In this document: in pieces, positions 1 through 7,851 of the stretch
Layout: each line of letters begins with the position of its first letter
Numbering within the stretch: the first letter of the stretch is position 1
Assembly: GCA_934438175.1 (NCBI GenBank)
Contig: CAKSBH010000008.1
Coordinates: 1 to 64,000, forward strand
Length of the DNA: 64,000 nucleotides
DNA from: an uncultured Eubacteriales bacterium
Lineage (GTDB): Bacteria; Bacillota; Clostridia; Oscillospirales; UBA644
Reading direction: 5' to 3'
Program-made: the position numbers and the translations under genes
The notes under the pieces: model-generated
The model's input: only the letters and a program-made list of their open reading frames with translations
Told to the model about the DNA's origin: nothing
Database searches by the model: none

Positions 1-129
1 AAACTTATGAATATAGCAAACAATAAAATATATAATTTCTATTTGAATAAAGTTGAGAAAGAGTCATGTTAATGATACTCTAAAACAAAAATTTTTGCAC
101 TCTTTATGCCTTTGTTCACAGGAAAGAGC

Positions 130-158
130 TTGACTTCGATAAGCAAATACGGTAAAAT
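130..158 (+). promoter_or_regulatory. sigmaA-type promoter for the RHH-like gene
   Basis: A -35 box TTGACT (130-135) and a -10 box TAAAAT (153-158) are separated by exactly 17 bp, and the start codon of the next gene lies about 47 bp downstream. The region before it (1-129) is AT-rich and I see no gene in it. Confidence 0.65.
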
Positions 159-165
159 ATAATCG

Positions 166-179
166 TCGTATCGATACGA
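166..179. promoter_or_regulatory. 14-bp perfect palindrome, candidate operator
   Basis: TCGTATCGATACGA is a perfect palindrome directly downstream of the -10 box and upstream of the GGAGG ribosome site (191-195). The position overlaps the expected start of transcription, where a repressor would block initiation. The small protein encoded next has a ribbon-helix-helix-like pattern, so autoregulation is a reasonable inference. Confidence 0.5.
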
Positions 180-205
180 TTATATATTTACGGAGGTTTA
201 ACGCT

Positions 206-499
206 ATGGCAAAATCGAGAAGCGAAAAAGATAAGAGGTACGAGGATAAGCACAAAGAAGAGAGCAAAGCAAAAAGTATCGTTTGGGGAACAAGCGTTCC
301 GAGGGCGTTCGCGGAAGAAATAAACGACTTCCTGAAACGATACGGCTATACGAAAGTTCAACTCATAGAAGAAGGATACAAGGCATTGTTTGACGAGGCG
401 GCGTCGAAAGACGTGAATCTCGGCAAGATGGTGGACGGCTACGACGATTTTTTCGAGTTTGAACTGAAAAAATTTAACGAAGAAAAAAATGAAAAATAA
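206..499 (+). CDS. small ribbon-helix-helix-like DNA-binding protein
   Basis: This 97-residue protein starts at an ATG preceded by GGAGG with 10-bp spacing. The N-terminus (about residues 1-28) is highly charged and rich in Lys/Glu. Residues about 29-66 read as a short strand (SIVWGTSV) followed by two helices (PRAFAEEINDFLKRYG and TKVQLIEEGYKALFDE). This is the layout of ribbon-helix-helix repressors found on plasmids and integrative elements. The C-terminus is acidic and aromatic. It precedes a serine recombinase and lies behind a promoter with a palindromic operator, so it may control the element's own genes. The fold is inferred from the pattern only. Confidence 0.55.
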   Translation: MAKSRSEKDKRYEDKHKEESKAKSIVWGTSVPRAFAEEINDFLKRYGYTKVQLIEEGYKALFDEAASKDVNLGKMVDGYDDFFEFELKKFNEEKNEK

Positions 500-593
500 T
501 TCGCGTACGAAACCGAGCAAGCCGAATAACCCAATGCTATCGACGGGCTGCGTTCCCGCTGCGCGAAAATCTTAAAGGAGGATTTTGCGGCAA

Positions 594-858
594 ATGGCGA
601 AAGAACATAACAGCCACCGGGAAAGAGAACATAGTATCCGCGCAATAACAATGACGATTGAAGCGGATACAAGACAACGCCGTAGAAATAACGTTTGCTA
701 CGGGAGAAATTGAAAAAGGCAGGATCGACCTGCCGAAAGAAAGAATAACAACAAGCGCGGATATTCTTGCCGGAATACTGCTCGATTTTGTAAACGGCGG
801 CGGCAATATCAACGCGTTAACGCCCGAAAACGTATTCGGGAAGAAGGAGATAAAATGA
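594..858 (+). pseudogene. small element gene split by a frameshift
   Basis: An ATG at 594 follows AGGAGG (about 577-582) and opens a frame beginning MAKEHNSHRERE. This frame stops at 711-713 after 39 codons. The +1 frame from about 658 runs to 858 and has protein-like content (for example ITFATGEIEKGRIDLPKE). The simplest reading is one gene of about 88 codons interrupted by a single-base indel near 670-690. Alternatively the second part starts at TTG 658 as a separate 66-residue protein. I do not recognise the family. Its end overlaps the recombinase start, as expected for coupled genes in one element. Confidence 0.4.
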
Positions 859-2377
859 AAAAAGAGTCGTTATATATGCAAGATTCAGTTCGCATAGTCA
901 GACCGAACAGTCAATCGAAGGACAACTTCGCGAATGTTACGACTTTGCCCGTCGCAACGATTATCTCGTGATAGCCGAATACATAGATCGTGCGCTGACG
1001 GGAACGACGGACAAGCGTCCGGAGTTCCTTAGAATGATCGAGGACAGCAAAAAGAAAAATTTCGATTACGTTCTCGTTTATCAATTGGACCGGTTTGCCC
1101 GCAACCGTTACGACAGTGCGAATTACAAGGCAAAATTAAAGAAAAACGGAGTTCGCGTGCTATCGGCAAAAGAAAACATCACCGAAGACGCCAGCGGCAT
1201 TCTGGTAGAAGGTATGCTTGAAAGTATGGCGGAATATTATTCCGCCGAACTCTCGCAAAAAGTGCGCCGCGACGTAAAAGAAAGTCTGTTGAAAGGTCAT
1301 TTTGTCGGCGGTTACGGTTTGTTCGGATATGACATCGTGGATAAAAAGTGGACGATAAACGCTTACGAAGCCGATATCGTCCGCGATATGTTTACAAGGT
1401 ACAAAAACGGCGAGAAAGTAAAGGAAATCATAGACCGACTTAATGCGCAAGGCATAAAAACGAAAGCCGGTTCGCCGTTCAATATGAACAGTTTTGCGAG
1501 AATTATCCGCAACGAAAAATACATAGACGTCTATAATTCTCACGGCGTTATTTACGAAAACGTAATTCCGCCGATCGTTGATGAAAAGTTGTTTTTCGAT
1601 TGTAACGCAATAATGGACGAACACAAGCACAAACCGAGAGCAACCAAGAGCGGAAAGCCGTATATTTTAAGCGGAAAATTATTTTGCGGATACTGCGGCA
1701 ATTTGATGACCGCCGAGACGGGAACAAGTCAGACAGGTAAACTTCACCACTATTATAAATGTTTTGGAAGGAAGAAAAACAAACGCCGTTGCAATAAGAA
1801 AAGTTACAGACAACAGGAACTGGAAGATTTGGTTTTCAAAACAACGATTGATTACGTTTTACAGCCGCAGGTGATACAAGCCGTAGCCGAACAGGTCGTA
1901 ACGAAATTCAATTCGGAAATAACGAAAACGTCAACGCTTGAAAATCTCGAAAACGAACTGAAAGCCAAAGAAAAGGCGATAAATTCGCTTTTATCTGCCA
2001 TAGAACAAGGTTTAATCACGAAATCCGCCAAAGACAGACTGATTGCCCTTGAAACGCAAAAGGACGAATTAGAAGCGAAAATATCGCTTGAAAAAGCGAA
2101 ACAGATAAAACCGCTCGAAGTAGATAAAGTAAAGGCGTTTCTGAATTTCTTTGTCCATAGAAAATACGAAAACGACCAAGAAAAAAACGAGTTTTTCAAC
2201 TCGTTTATAAATCGCGTCGTATTGTACGATGATAAGATTCTGATTTTCTATAACACCGATACCAATCGACCGGCGGTGATAACAAGAAAGGATACCGACG
2301 ACTTGCTTGCCGGTATAGGCGAAAAAATCGAAAAAAAAGAGCAAAACAACCGCCAAAAACGAGAAAAACTCGCTTGA
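855..2377 (+). pseudogene. large serine recombinase, start out of frame with its catalytic domain
   Basis: The protein is a large serine site-specific recombinase, which cuts and rejoins DNA to integrate or excise an element. The resolvase catalytic domain contains YARFSS with the nucleophile serine codon at about 887-889, followed by SIEGQLRE and YQLDRFARNR. After it come a recombinase domain, a zinc ribbon (CGYCGN...C...C) and a coiled coil near the C-terminus. The ATG at 855 with upstream AAGGAG is one base out of frame: ATG AAA AAA GAG needs a -1 shift on six A's to read MKKRVVIYARFSS. No start codon lies in the correct frame before 968 (GTG), and starting there would remove the catalytic serine. 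It is therefore a frameshifted gene, a slippage-expressed gene, or a homopolymer sequencing error. Confidence 0.8.
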
Positions 2378-2400
2378 ACCTCAAAAGTTCAAACGAGTTT
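2366..2400. terminator. hairpin terminator, probably bidirectional
   Basis: A 14-bp stem with one mismatch (2366-2379 with 2387-2400) and a 7-base loop overlaps the recombinase stop codon. On the minus strand a T-rich stretch follows, so it may also end the tRNA-Ser transcript. Confidence 0.6.
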
Positions 2401-2404
2401 CACT

Positions 2405-2495
2405 TGGCGGAGAAGGAGGGATTCGAACCCTCGAAACGCTTTCACGTTTACATGATTTCCAATCATGCGCCCTCGACCAGCTAGGCGACTTCTCC
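2405..2495 (-). tRNA. tRNA-Ser (anticodon GGA)
   Basis: On the minus strand the gene begins GGAGAAG and ends CTTCTCC, G discriminator and encoded CCA (2405-2407). The anticodon loop TTGGAAA carries GGA, the T loop is GTTCGAATC, and the long variable arm (a stem around GTGAAAGC) is typical of serine tRNAs. Length is 91 nt including CCA. The gene is intact. Its 3' end is 27 bp from the recombinase stop codon. Confidence 0.97.
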
Positions 2496-2536
2496 AGAAG
2501 ATATTTGATTTCGTGTGATTTCTCACGCGCTCGTTC

Positions 2537-2565
2537 ATTATACTATACTTCTCAAAAAAAATCAA
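2537..2565 (-). promoter_or_regulatory. promoter of tRNA-Ser
   Basis: Reading the minus strand, TTGATT (2565-2560) and TATAAT (2542-2537) are separated by 17 bp, about 42 bp upstream of the mature tRNA 5' end. Confidence 0.75.
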
Positions 2566-2755
2566 GAGGAAAACGCGAAATTTTTTATTTTTTGTTTTGT
2601 TTTCTGCTTTCAGGCAAATCCACCCTGAGATAAAAGGGAAAAGGTAGATTTTTTCTGCCATTGATATGTTACTGAAAAGCATTTTCGTTTGTTTTACCTC
2701 AACCAATCCCCCTCCGAAAACGTCCTTTCATCAATTCTTTTACCCGGTAACGATT

Positions 2756-2784
2756 CGCCGAGGGACCTGTCCCTCGGCGTTTTT
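2756..2784 (+). terminator. GC-rich hairpin with T-run on the plus strand
   Basis: CGCCGAGGGA pairs with TCCCTCGGCG (2756-2779) and is followed by TTTTT (2780-2784). The T-run favours termination of plus-strand transcription, yet no plus-strand gene is visible in 2496-2755, which is AT-rich and otherwise unremarkable. It also lies just downstream of the stop codon of the minus-strand merR-like gene and may terminate that transcript less efficiently. Confidence 0.55.
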
Positions 2785-2788
2785 CGTC

Positions 2789-3592
2789 TCATTCCACCGG
2801 TAAAACCAGTCTTGAACAATAGCGGCGGCTTTCAATCTCACGCCCGGTAGAAGGTGCAACAATCCCCAAGACCCGCGGAAACCCTATGGGATTCAATCCG
2901 CGGTTTTTCGCTTCTCTGCCAAGCGTCAGCCACGCATCATCCACATGGTCGTAATCCCCATAATAAAGCACGGATAATGCATGGCATTCCGGCAACACAA
3001 CCGCTTCCTCCGGCACTTTTTCTCCCCGCACGGGGACACACACGTAAAACGGATAAGGAGCATCGCCGATGTATCCCTCCAGGTAGTCCCGCCGCTCGGA
3101 TATTGTGAACATCGGCTCTTCGGAAAGTATATAGCCACGGCGCACGCATTCGCCGTAAAAATCGTACATATATGCGTATTTCTCCGCGATGGTGTGCCCC
3201 TCACAAAGACGCATGCAGCAAGTTACGGCGGGCAACACAATTTGCTGCACGGAAATTCCGGGCGTATCCCCTGCCCGCAGGCGCATTTCTTCCACACTGC
3301 GTTGCAGTTCGCGCAGGTGGGCTTCGAGAACCGCAAGCAACGCACCGGCATCGCCTCCGCTGGCGAAGTACGAAGCAATTTCATCGGTATGAAGTCCCAT
3401 TGCCCTGAACTTTTCAATCTGCAGAATTTTCGCAATGTTATGATTGTCATAATATCGTCTTCCGCTGTCCGGCGCAATATAGGCAGGCACCAGCAATCCC
3501 TTTTCTTCCATACGCATAAGCGTACTGCGGGAAAGTCCGCACGCATGGGCTGCCTCACCGATTGAAAACAATTTTTTGATGTTCTTTTCCAT
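2789..3592 (-). CDS. MerR-family regulator with GyrI-like effector domain
   Basis: This 267-residue protein has an N-terminal MerR winged helix-turn-helix (about residues 5-75: FSIGEAAHACGLSRSTLMRMEEKGLL, then RRYYDNHNIAKI). A dimerisation helix follows, and the C-terminal part (about 115-267) resembles a GyrI/BmrR-type effector-binding domain. MerR activators untwist promoters that have 19-20 bp spacers. I chose ATG 3592 because GGAGAG lies 7 bp before it; the upstream TTG 3607 lacks a spaced ribosome site. The gene is divergent from the secreted-protein locus, whose promoter has a 19-bp spacer with an internal dyad, so that locus is the probable target. The effector ligand is unknown. Confidence 0.85.
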   Translation of the reverse strand: MEKNIKKLFSIGEAAHACGLSRSTLMRMEEKGLLVPAYIAPDSGRRYYDNHNIAKILQIEKFRAMGLHTDEIASYFASGGDAGALLAVLEAHLRELQRSVEEMRLRAGDTPGISVQQIVLPAVTCCMRLCEGHTIAEKYAYMYDFYGECVRRGYILSEEPMFTISERRDYLEGYIGDAPYPFYVCVPVRGEKVPEEAVVLPECHALSVLYYGDYDHVDDAWLTLGREAKNRGLNPIGFPRVLGIVAPSTGREIESRRYCSRLVLPVE

Positions 3593-3623
3593 TCGCATTC
3601 TCTCCAAAGGAATTTTTTAAATT

Positions 3624-3652
3624 ATTATAACATAGAAACCGTAAAAAAACAA
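3624..3652 (-). promoter_or_regulatory. promoter of the merR-like gene
   Basis: On the minus strand, TTGTTT (3652-3647) and TATAAT (3629-3624) are 17 bp apart, about 32 bp before the start codon at 3592. Confidence 0.65.
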
Positions 3653-3741
3653 GCCGCCGTTTTCCGTGCCCCCCCTTCCGACAAGATCCTTCCGGGCGGA
3701 TAAAAAAATATATATTTTTTTATTATTTTTCTTAAAACCTC

Positions 3742-3772
3742 TTGATTCGTTCATAGGTGAACGCGTTATAAT
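3742..3772 (+). promoter_or_regulatory. MerR-type promoter with 19-bp spacer and internal dyad
   Basis: The -35 box TTGATT (3742-3747) and the -10 box TATAAT (3767-3772) are separated by 19 bp rather than 17. The spacer contains the perfect inverted repeat CGTTCA-TAGG-TGAACG (3748-3763). An overlong spacer with a dyad between the boxes is the hallmark of MerR-activated promoters. A MerR-family gene lies next to it on the opposite strand, and the secreted-protein locus begins 87 bp downstream. Confidence 0.7.
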
Positions 3773-3859
3773 TGTATGGAAATGAATGAAGTGTCACTGA
3801 TCCATGCGGCAAAAAAGCATTGCCGGAATTCTGAATCGGTTTGAAAAGGAGTGTGCAAC

Positions 3860-5827
3860 ATGTCGGTCCGAAAACGCTTTTGGATTGTGGCATTGTGTTT
3901 TTGTGCCTTGCTGTGTACCATGAATCTTGAGACAAGAGCCGCGACCACCTCGCTTGTGAACATTTCCAAAAGCGGAAAAGAATATCAATACGCAGAAAGC
4001 AAAACCAATCATCAGGAACTCACCTACGGAACGAAAACGGCGGATAAAACCATCGGAAGCGTCCAAGCCGAATCGGCTGACGGCGGAATGAAATTCACGC
4101 TTGATACCGGAACAAACAAGTATTTCAAACTGTACTACAAAGAGATTGTCGTCCGGGTCAGAGTTCCTGCGAACACGGCATACACAGTAACATTCAGCAC
4201 GACGCTTGAAGGAACATTTACCGTGTCAAACAAAAGAGCCACGGCAAAATACTACTGTCAGTTTGTTTATCTGGGAGAAGCCGGTGCCGACAGCAACGTC
4301 ACGTTTTATCCGGGAAATCCACCGACAACCGCGGTAGGCGGCTCTAAGGAAAATGTAAATGTCCTGGGGTACTACATTAATCCCGATACGAAATCCACGA
4401 CATATACCTGCGGCAGTTCCACAACCAAAACGGACATAAGTTGCGACTTTGTAAACAATACGGGGGCAGAGACGGAAATTTCCCGTTACTTCGGGCTTTG
4501 GGTTGCCTGCGATTACGGCAGCAAATACTCCAATCAGGGAAAAGCCACCTGCACAATCACACCGAAGTCCGTCTCCTACACAGTAACCTTTGACCCCAAC
4601 GGCGGTACGGTTGGCACAACGAGCAAAACCGTGACCACCGGGGAGACCTACGGGACGCTTCCCAAGCCCACCCGCACGGGCGGGTATACCTTTGACGGCT
4701 GGTACACGAAAAAGACCGGCGGTGAAAAAGTGACGGCTACCTCAACGGTGTATGACCCAGAAACGTACGACAGAACCCTCTATGCTCACTGGAGCTTGAC
4801 CCCCGCCGAACCGCCTGAGATAATTAAAATAAATACCGATATTACGATTATCTATGGCCAAATGCCTTCTACCGGCTTGACATGCCGAGGGGGGGCATAC
4901 CATACACTTAGTCAGGAATGGTATGAGTGCGACAAAAACGGAAACAACGGAAAATTGGTCACGGACGAAAACGGAAAGCCCACATACGTCAAGATGCCCA
5001 CCGCCGGCGTACATTATTATTACTGCGAGGTTATCGGCACACGCCAAGATAACGGCCTCAGTGCACGCACCAAAAGTGCGATTATGAAGGTGACCGTGGG
5101 AAAAGCCACTCCGGACGAGGGAAACAACTACAATCTGTCCGCCTCCGCTGTGGATCTGGCTGTCAATGAAACCCTGAGCGAAAGCATCCTCACCGGTGGC
5201 GAAATGAGGATTTCCATTATCGGCGATAGACTGGTTGTGCCTGGCACTTTCAGTTGGGTAGACGGTTCGATTAAGCTTGAAAAGCCCCAAAGTGGCTCGG
5301 GTACATCCTACGAAGTCCGTTTTACGCCGGATGACACCGACAACTACAACACGGTTATCCTCAAACAAAAGGTATGGGTCAGAATAACCTGCAGTCATGG
5401 CAACAAATGGGGCGCATGGCAGGAGGATGGCACGCGTACCTGCACGGCATGCGGCAGAAAGGAGGTCAGCCGCGTATCGGTCACCATTACCTGGGGTGCA
5501 ATGGAATTTACCTACTCTAACGGCACATGGAATCCGGAAAATCATCAATATGAAGATGTCGGATGGATTCCGAATGAGGAGGATGGAAACCGGATCACCA
5601 TTGAGAACACCGGGAGAGTCACCGTAAATGTTTCGGTCTGTTATACTCCGGATTATTCCGCGGTGTCGGGAAGTTTTGCGAACCTTGAAGGAACGGTCAT
5701 CGAAAGCCCCATTGCTCTGCCTGTAAACGGAAAGGAATCCGTCTGGCTGATTCTGAAAGGAAAGCCGGATAAAATTCTGAATCATACGGTGATCGGAACG
5801 ATCACCGTCACGTTGGGAGGGAATTAA
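3860..5827 (+). CDS. large secreted surface protein with InlB-type repeat and C-terminal ITWG/WNPE domain
   Basis: This 655-residue protein starts at ATG 3860, 7 bp after AAAAGGAG. It begins with a signal peptide (about 1-28). Residues about 30-235 form a beta-rich domain with several cysteines. An InlB B-repeat follows (about 237-310, with FDPNGGTVGTT and YTFDGWYTK). Next come Ig-like strands and a His/Cys motif (HGNKWGAW ... CTACGRKE) common in Firmicutes surface proteins. The C-terminal 110 residues (ITWGAMEFTY, GTWNPENHQY, NEEDGNRI, and a VIGTITVTLGG ending) match the small secreted protein at 6485. There is no LPXTG motif or membrane anchor, so retention may depend on the membrane partner encoded 2 bp downstream. 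Function unknown. Confidence 0.7.
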   Translation: MSVRKRFWIVALCFCALLCTMNLETRAATTSLVNISKSGKEYQYAESKTNHQELTYGTKTADKTIGSVQAESADGGMKFTLDTGTNKYFKLYYKEIVVRVRVPANTAYTVTFSTTLEGTFTVSNKRATAKYYCQFVYLGEAGADSNVTFYPGNPPTTAVGGSKENVNVLGYYINPDTKSTTYTCGSSTTKTDISCDFVNNTGAETEISRYFGLWVACDYGSKYSNQGKATCTITPKSVSYTVTFDPNGGTVGTTSKTVTTGETYGTLPKPTRTGGYTFDGWYTKKTGGEKVTATSTVYDPETYDRTLYAHWSLTPAEPPEIIKINTDITIIYGQMPSTGLTCRGGAYHTLSQEWYECDKNGNNGKLVTDENGKPTYVKMPTAGVHYYYCEVIGTRQDNGLSARTKSAIMKVTVGKATPDEGNNYNLSASAVDLAVNETLSESILTGGEMRISIIGDRLVVPGTFSWVDGSIKLEKPQSGSGTSYEVRFTPDDTDNYNTVILKQKVWVRITCSHGNKWGAWQEDGTRTCTACGRKEVSRVSVTITWGAMEFTYSNGTWNPENHQYEDVGWIPNEEDGNRITIENTGRVTVNVSVCYTPDYSAVSGSFANLEGTVIESPIALPVNGKESVWLILKGKPDKILNHTVIGTITVTLGGN

Positions 5828-5829
5828 CG

Positions 5830-6375
5830 ATGAAAAACGAAAAAGAAGAGAAAGAAGAAAAAAACCGAAAGAAGTGGCTTTTATTGCTGTTGCTTCTGCT
5901 TCTTTTGCTGATTTCAATCGGTGTAAGCGTGTGGGCACTGTTTTTCCGTAATTCGCCCGTTTTGCCGCCGGATTATGCCGGGATTGATACCGAACGGCAT
6001 GCCGAGCCGATTGGAGACGACGATTCCAAAAAACTGGAAGCTCCCGAAGGCGGCGGCGCGGTATCCCTGACGTTTTCCAAAGAAGTCCGCATCTCCCTTT
6101 CGGATAAAAAAGCCACCTTGATGTTTGCCAATCCCGGCAAATCAACACAGGATATGGTCATTCAGGTTGTGGTAAAAGATGTCGTTATCATACAATCCGG
6201 CAGGATTCTGCCGGGCAATCGCGTGACGACGCTCGATCTGCTGAAGAATGCCGCAAAACAACTTTCACCCGGCGGCTATGACGGCAAATTTGTTCTTGCG
6301 TTTTACGACCGTGAAAGCGGGGAAAAAGCAATGATCAACACCGAAATCCCCATAACCGTCACTGTAACCAATTGA
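5830..6375 (+). CDS. single-pass membrane protein, partner of the secreted protein
   Basis: This 181-residue protein has a charged cytoplasmic start (MKNEKEEKEEK), one transmembrane helix with a long leucine run (about 15-37), and an extracellular domain of about 140 residues. The domain contains an NPGKSTQ segment and ILPGNRVTTLDLL, which line up with NPEGNAV and LIKPGEYVQTVRLS in the protein at 7222, so the two look like paralogues. The start is 2 bp after the stop of the large secreted protein, and its GGAGGG ribosome site lies inside that gene's end, indicating coupled translation. I do not recognise a named family; a beta-sandwich tether or binding partner is an inference. Confidence 0.6.
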   Translation: MKNEKEEKEEKNRKKWLLLLLLLLLLLISIGVSVWALFFRNSPVLPPDYAGIDTERHAEPIGDDDSKKLEAPEGGGAVSLTFSKEVRISLSDKKATLMFANPGKSTQDMVIQVVVKDVVIIQSGRILPGNRVTTLDLLKNAAKQLSPGGYDGKFVLAFYDRESGEKAMINTEIPITVTVTN

Positions 6376-6484
6376 TCCCCAACAAAGGTATTGACCTCCC
6401 ATTGCGACATTCCGGCAAAGGCGGAGCCGCATCCGGGGTGAATATAAATCAGTTTTTTCATTTGTTCAGAAAGGATGAAGTATT

Positions 6485-7018
6485 ATGAAAAAAATCTTTG
6501 CGTTTGTGCTTTCCCTTACTTTGGCACTTTCGTTCTGTTCGGTTCTGGCATTTGCGGAATCCAAGATTGTAAACCCCAACGGCAGTGCTTCCCACGATGT
6601 AACCGCAACCTATCAGCCGGGTACATCCGGTGACACGGTTTACAGCGTTGATATTACATGGGGAGACATGGCATTCACATACACGGATGCTTCGACCGGA
6701 ACGTGGAATCCCGAAACGCATTCTTATGATGGTGCAAAGGATGCCTCCTGGAAAGCGACAAACGAAGACGGCAACAAAATTGTTGTGACCAACCACTCCA
6801 ACACCGAAGTAACAGCAACGCTCAGCTACGAAAGTTCCACCGGATTCGAAGGAATTACAGCCACTTTCGACACTTCCGTACTCAATCTGAGAACGGCTGT
6901 CGGAACCTCGGTTTCGGATGCCCCTTCCGCCACCACCTTCCTTACAATCTCCGGTGAGCTTGAAAGCACAACGGCTGCCAACACGAAAATCGGCACAGTC
7001 AAGATCACGCTCGGTTAA
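6485..7018 (+). CDS. small secreted protein made of one ITWG/WNPE domain
   Basis: This 177-residue protein has a clear signal peptide (about 1-24, ending AFAES), so the mature form is about 150 residues. The mature part carries the same signature as the end of the protein at 3860: ITWGDMAFTY, GTWNPETHSYDG, NEDGNKIVV, an SYESSTGFEG strand and a final KIGTVKITLG. It has no cysteine in the mature part and no anchor. AAAGGATG precedes the ATG. The 109-bp gap before it shows no convincing promoter, so it is probably cotranscribed with the preceding genes. The spacing of strands suggests an all-beta fold. Function unknown. Confidence 0.65.
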   Translation: MKKIFAFVLSLTLALSFCSVLAFAESKIVNPNGSASHDVTATYQPGTSGDTVYSVDITWGDMAFTYTDASTGTWNPETHSYDGAKDASWKATNEDGNKIVVTNHSNTEVTATLSYESSTGFEGITATFDTSVLNLRTAVGTSVSDAPSATTFLTISGELESTTAANTKIGTVKITLG

Positions 7019-7090
7019 GCGCTGTTGAGAAGCGGAACACAAGGTTCTATATGGCAGAATCTTTCCGGAGTCTGCCTCTGCCGCCGATGA

Positions 7091-7161
7091 CCTGTTCTGA
7101 TAGGAGGTGTCTGTGGACCAAGCCGTCCCACCTTTGACAGCCACAGTCCTATCGGAGCAGG
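7091..7161 (+). other. long imperfect hairpin between the second secreted protein and its membrane partner
   Basis: CCTGTTCTGATAGGA (7091-7105) pairs with TCCTATCGGAGCAGG (7147-7161), 15 bp including two G-U pairs. An inner stem CTGTGG/CCACAG (7111-7116 with 7141-7146) stacks on it with a 5-base bulge. AGGTG (7104-7108) could alternatively pair with CACCT (7129-7133). No T-run follows, so it is not a standard terminator. It may adjust the expression ratio of the two flanking genes or protect mRNA ends after processing. Confidence 0.5.
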
Positions 7162-7221
7162 CATTGACTGATTTGCGTTAAACATGAAATTGTCGTGAAA
7201 GCAAAAAGCGAGGAATGCGAT

Positions 7222-7722
7222 ATGAAAGGAAAAAGAAATCCGGTACGGATTCTGGCAGTATTCTGTATATTTTCTGTCATCATCATGGTCCTTTCGCTGA
7301 TATTCGGGAGGAAATCACGGGAAGCCGCAGCGTTTACTCCCCCGCCCTTTGAACCGTCAGCCGTTTTGGGAACCCCGAATGTTCCCGAGGATCTCGGCTA
7401 TTCCTCACCGTATGCGAGCGGGATGAGCTACCGCTTTTCGGTATGCGGCAAGGTAAAAACGGTTCACACGGAAGCCACCGTTTATCTTACGAACCCCGAA
7501 GGGAATGCCGTATGGCTCAAACTTCGGGTCTTGGATGATAACGGCAATATGTTTGGAGAAACCGGGCTGATAAAGCCGGGAGAATATGTTCAAACCGTTC
7601 GGCTTTCCAGGGAACTCTCCTCCGGAACAACAATCAAGCTGAAAATTATGGGATATGTACCGGACACTTATCAAAGTGCAGGTGCTACCACCCTCGAAAC
7701 AACCGTGATTGCAGCCGAATAA
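7222..7722 (+). CDS. single-pass membrane protein, paralogue of the one at 5830
   Basis: This 166-residue protein starts at ATG 7222 with GAGGAA 6 bp upstream; an upstream GTG at 7195 lacks a ribosome site. It has a basic start (MKGKRNPVR), one membrane helix (about 10-30) and an external domain. That domain shares a pattern with the 5830 protein: NPEGNAVWLKLRV, GLIKPGEYVQTV, then a strand ending in TLETTVIA. The gene order secreted protein then membrane partner repeats the upstream pair. Role unknown; a membrane tether or assembly factor for the secreted partner fits the context. Confidence 0.55.
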   Translation: MKGKRNPVRILAVFCIFSVIIMVLSLIFGRKSREAAAFTPPPFEPSAVLGTPNVPEDLGYSSPYASGMSYRFSVCGKVKTVHTEATVYLTNPEGNAVWLKLRVLDDNGNMFGETGLIKPGEYVQTVRLSRELSSGTTIKLKIMGYVPDTYQSAGATTLETTVIAAE

Positions 7723-7851
7723 CATTTCCTCATGATTGCCGCATTTCCACTTCAGCCGCCTGCTGTGATTTACACAAATCAAGAAAAAGCGATTGGCTTT
7801 TCCTGGAATCCGGGAAGCAGCAATCGCCTGTATTTCTTCTGTTTTTGTACC

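Noticed and set aside
2496..2755. possible small RNA ending in the hairpin at 2756-2784
   Set aside because: No convincing plus-strand promoter with proper spacing was found; the T-run alone is not enough.
3860..7722. TasA/SipW-type biofilm fibre locus
   Set aside because: No SipW-type signal peptidase is encoded and the secreted proteins lack recognisable TasA motifs.
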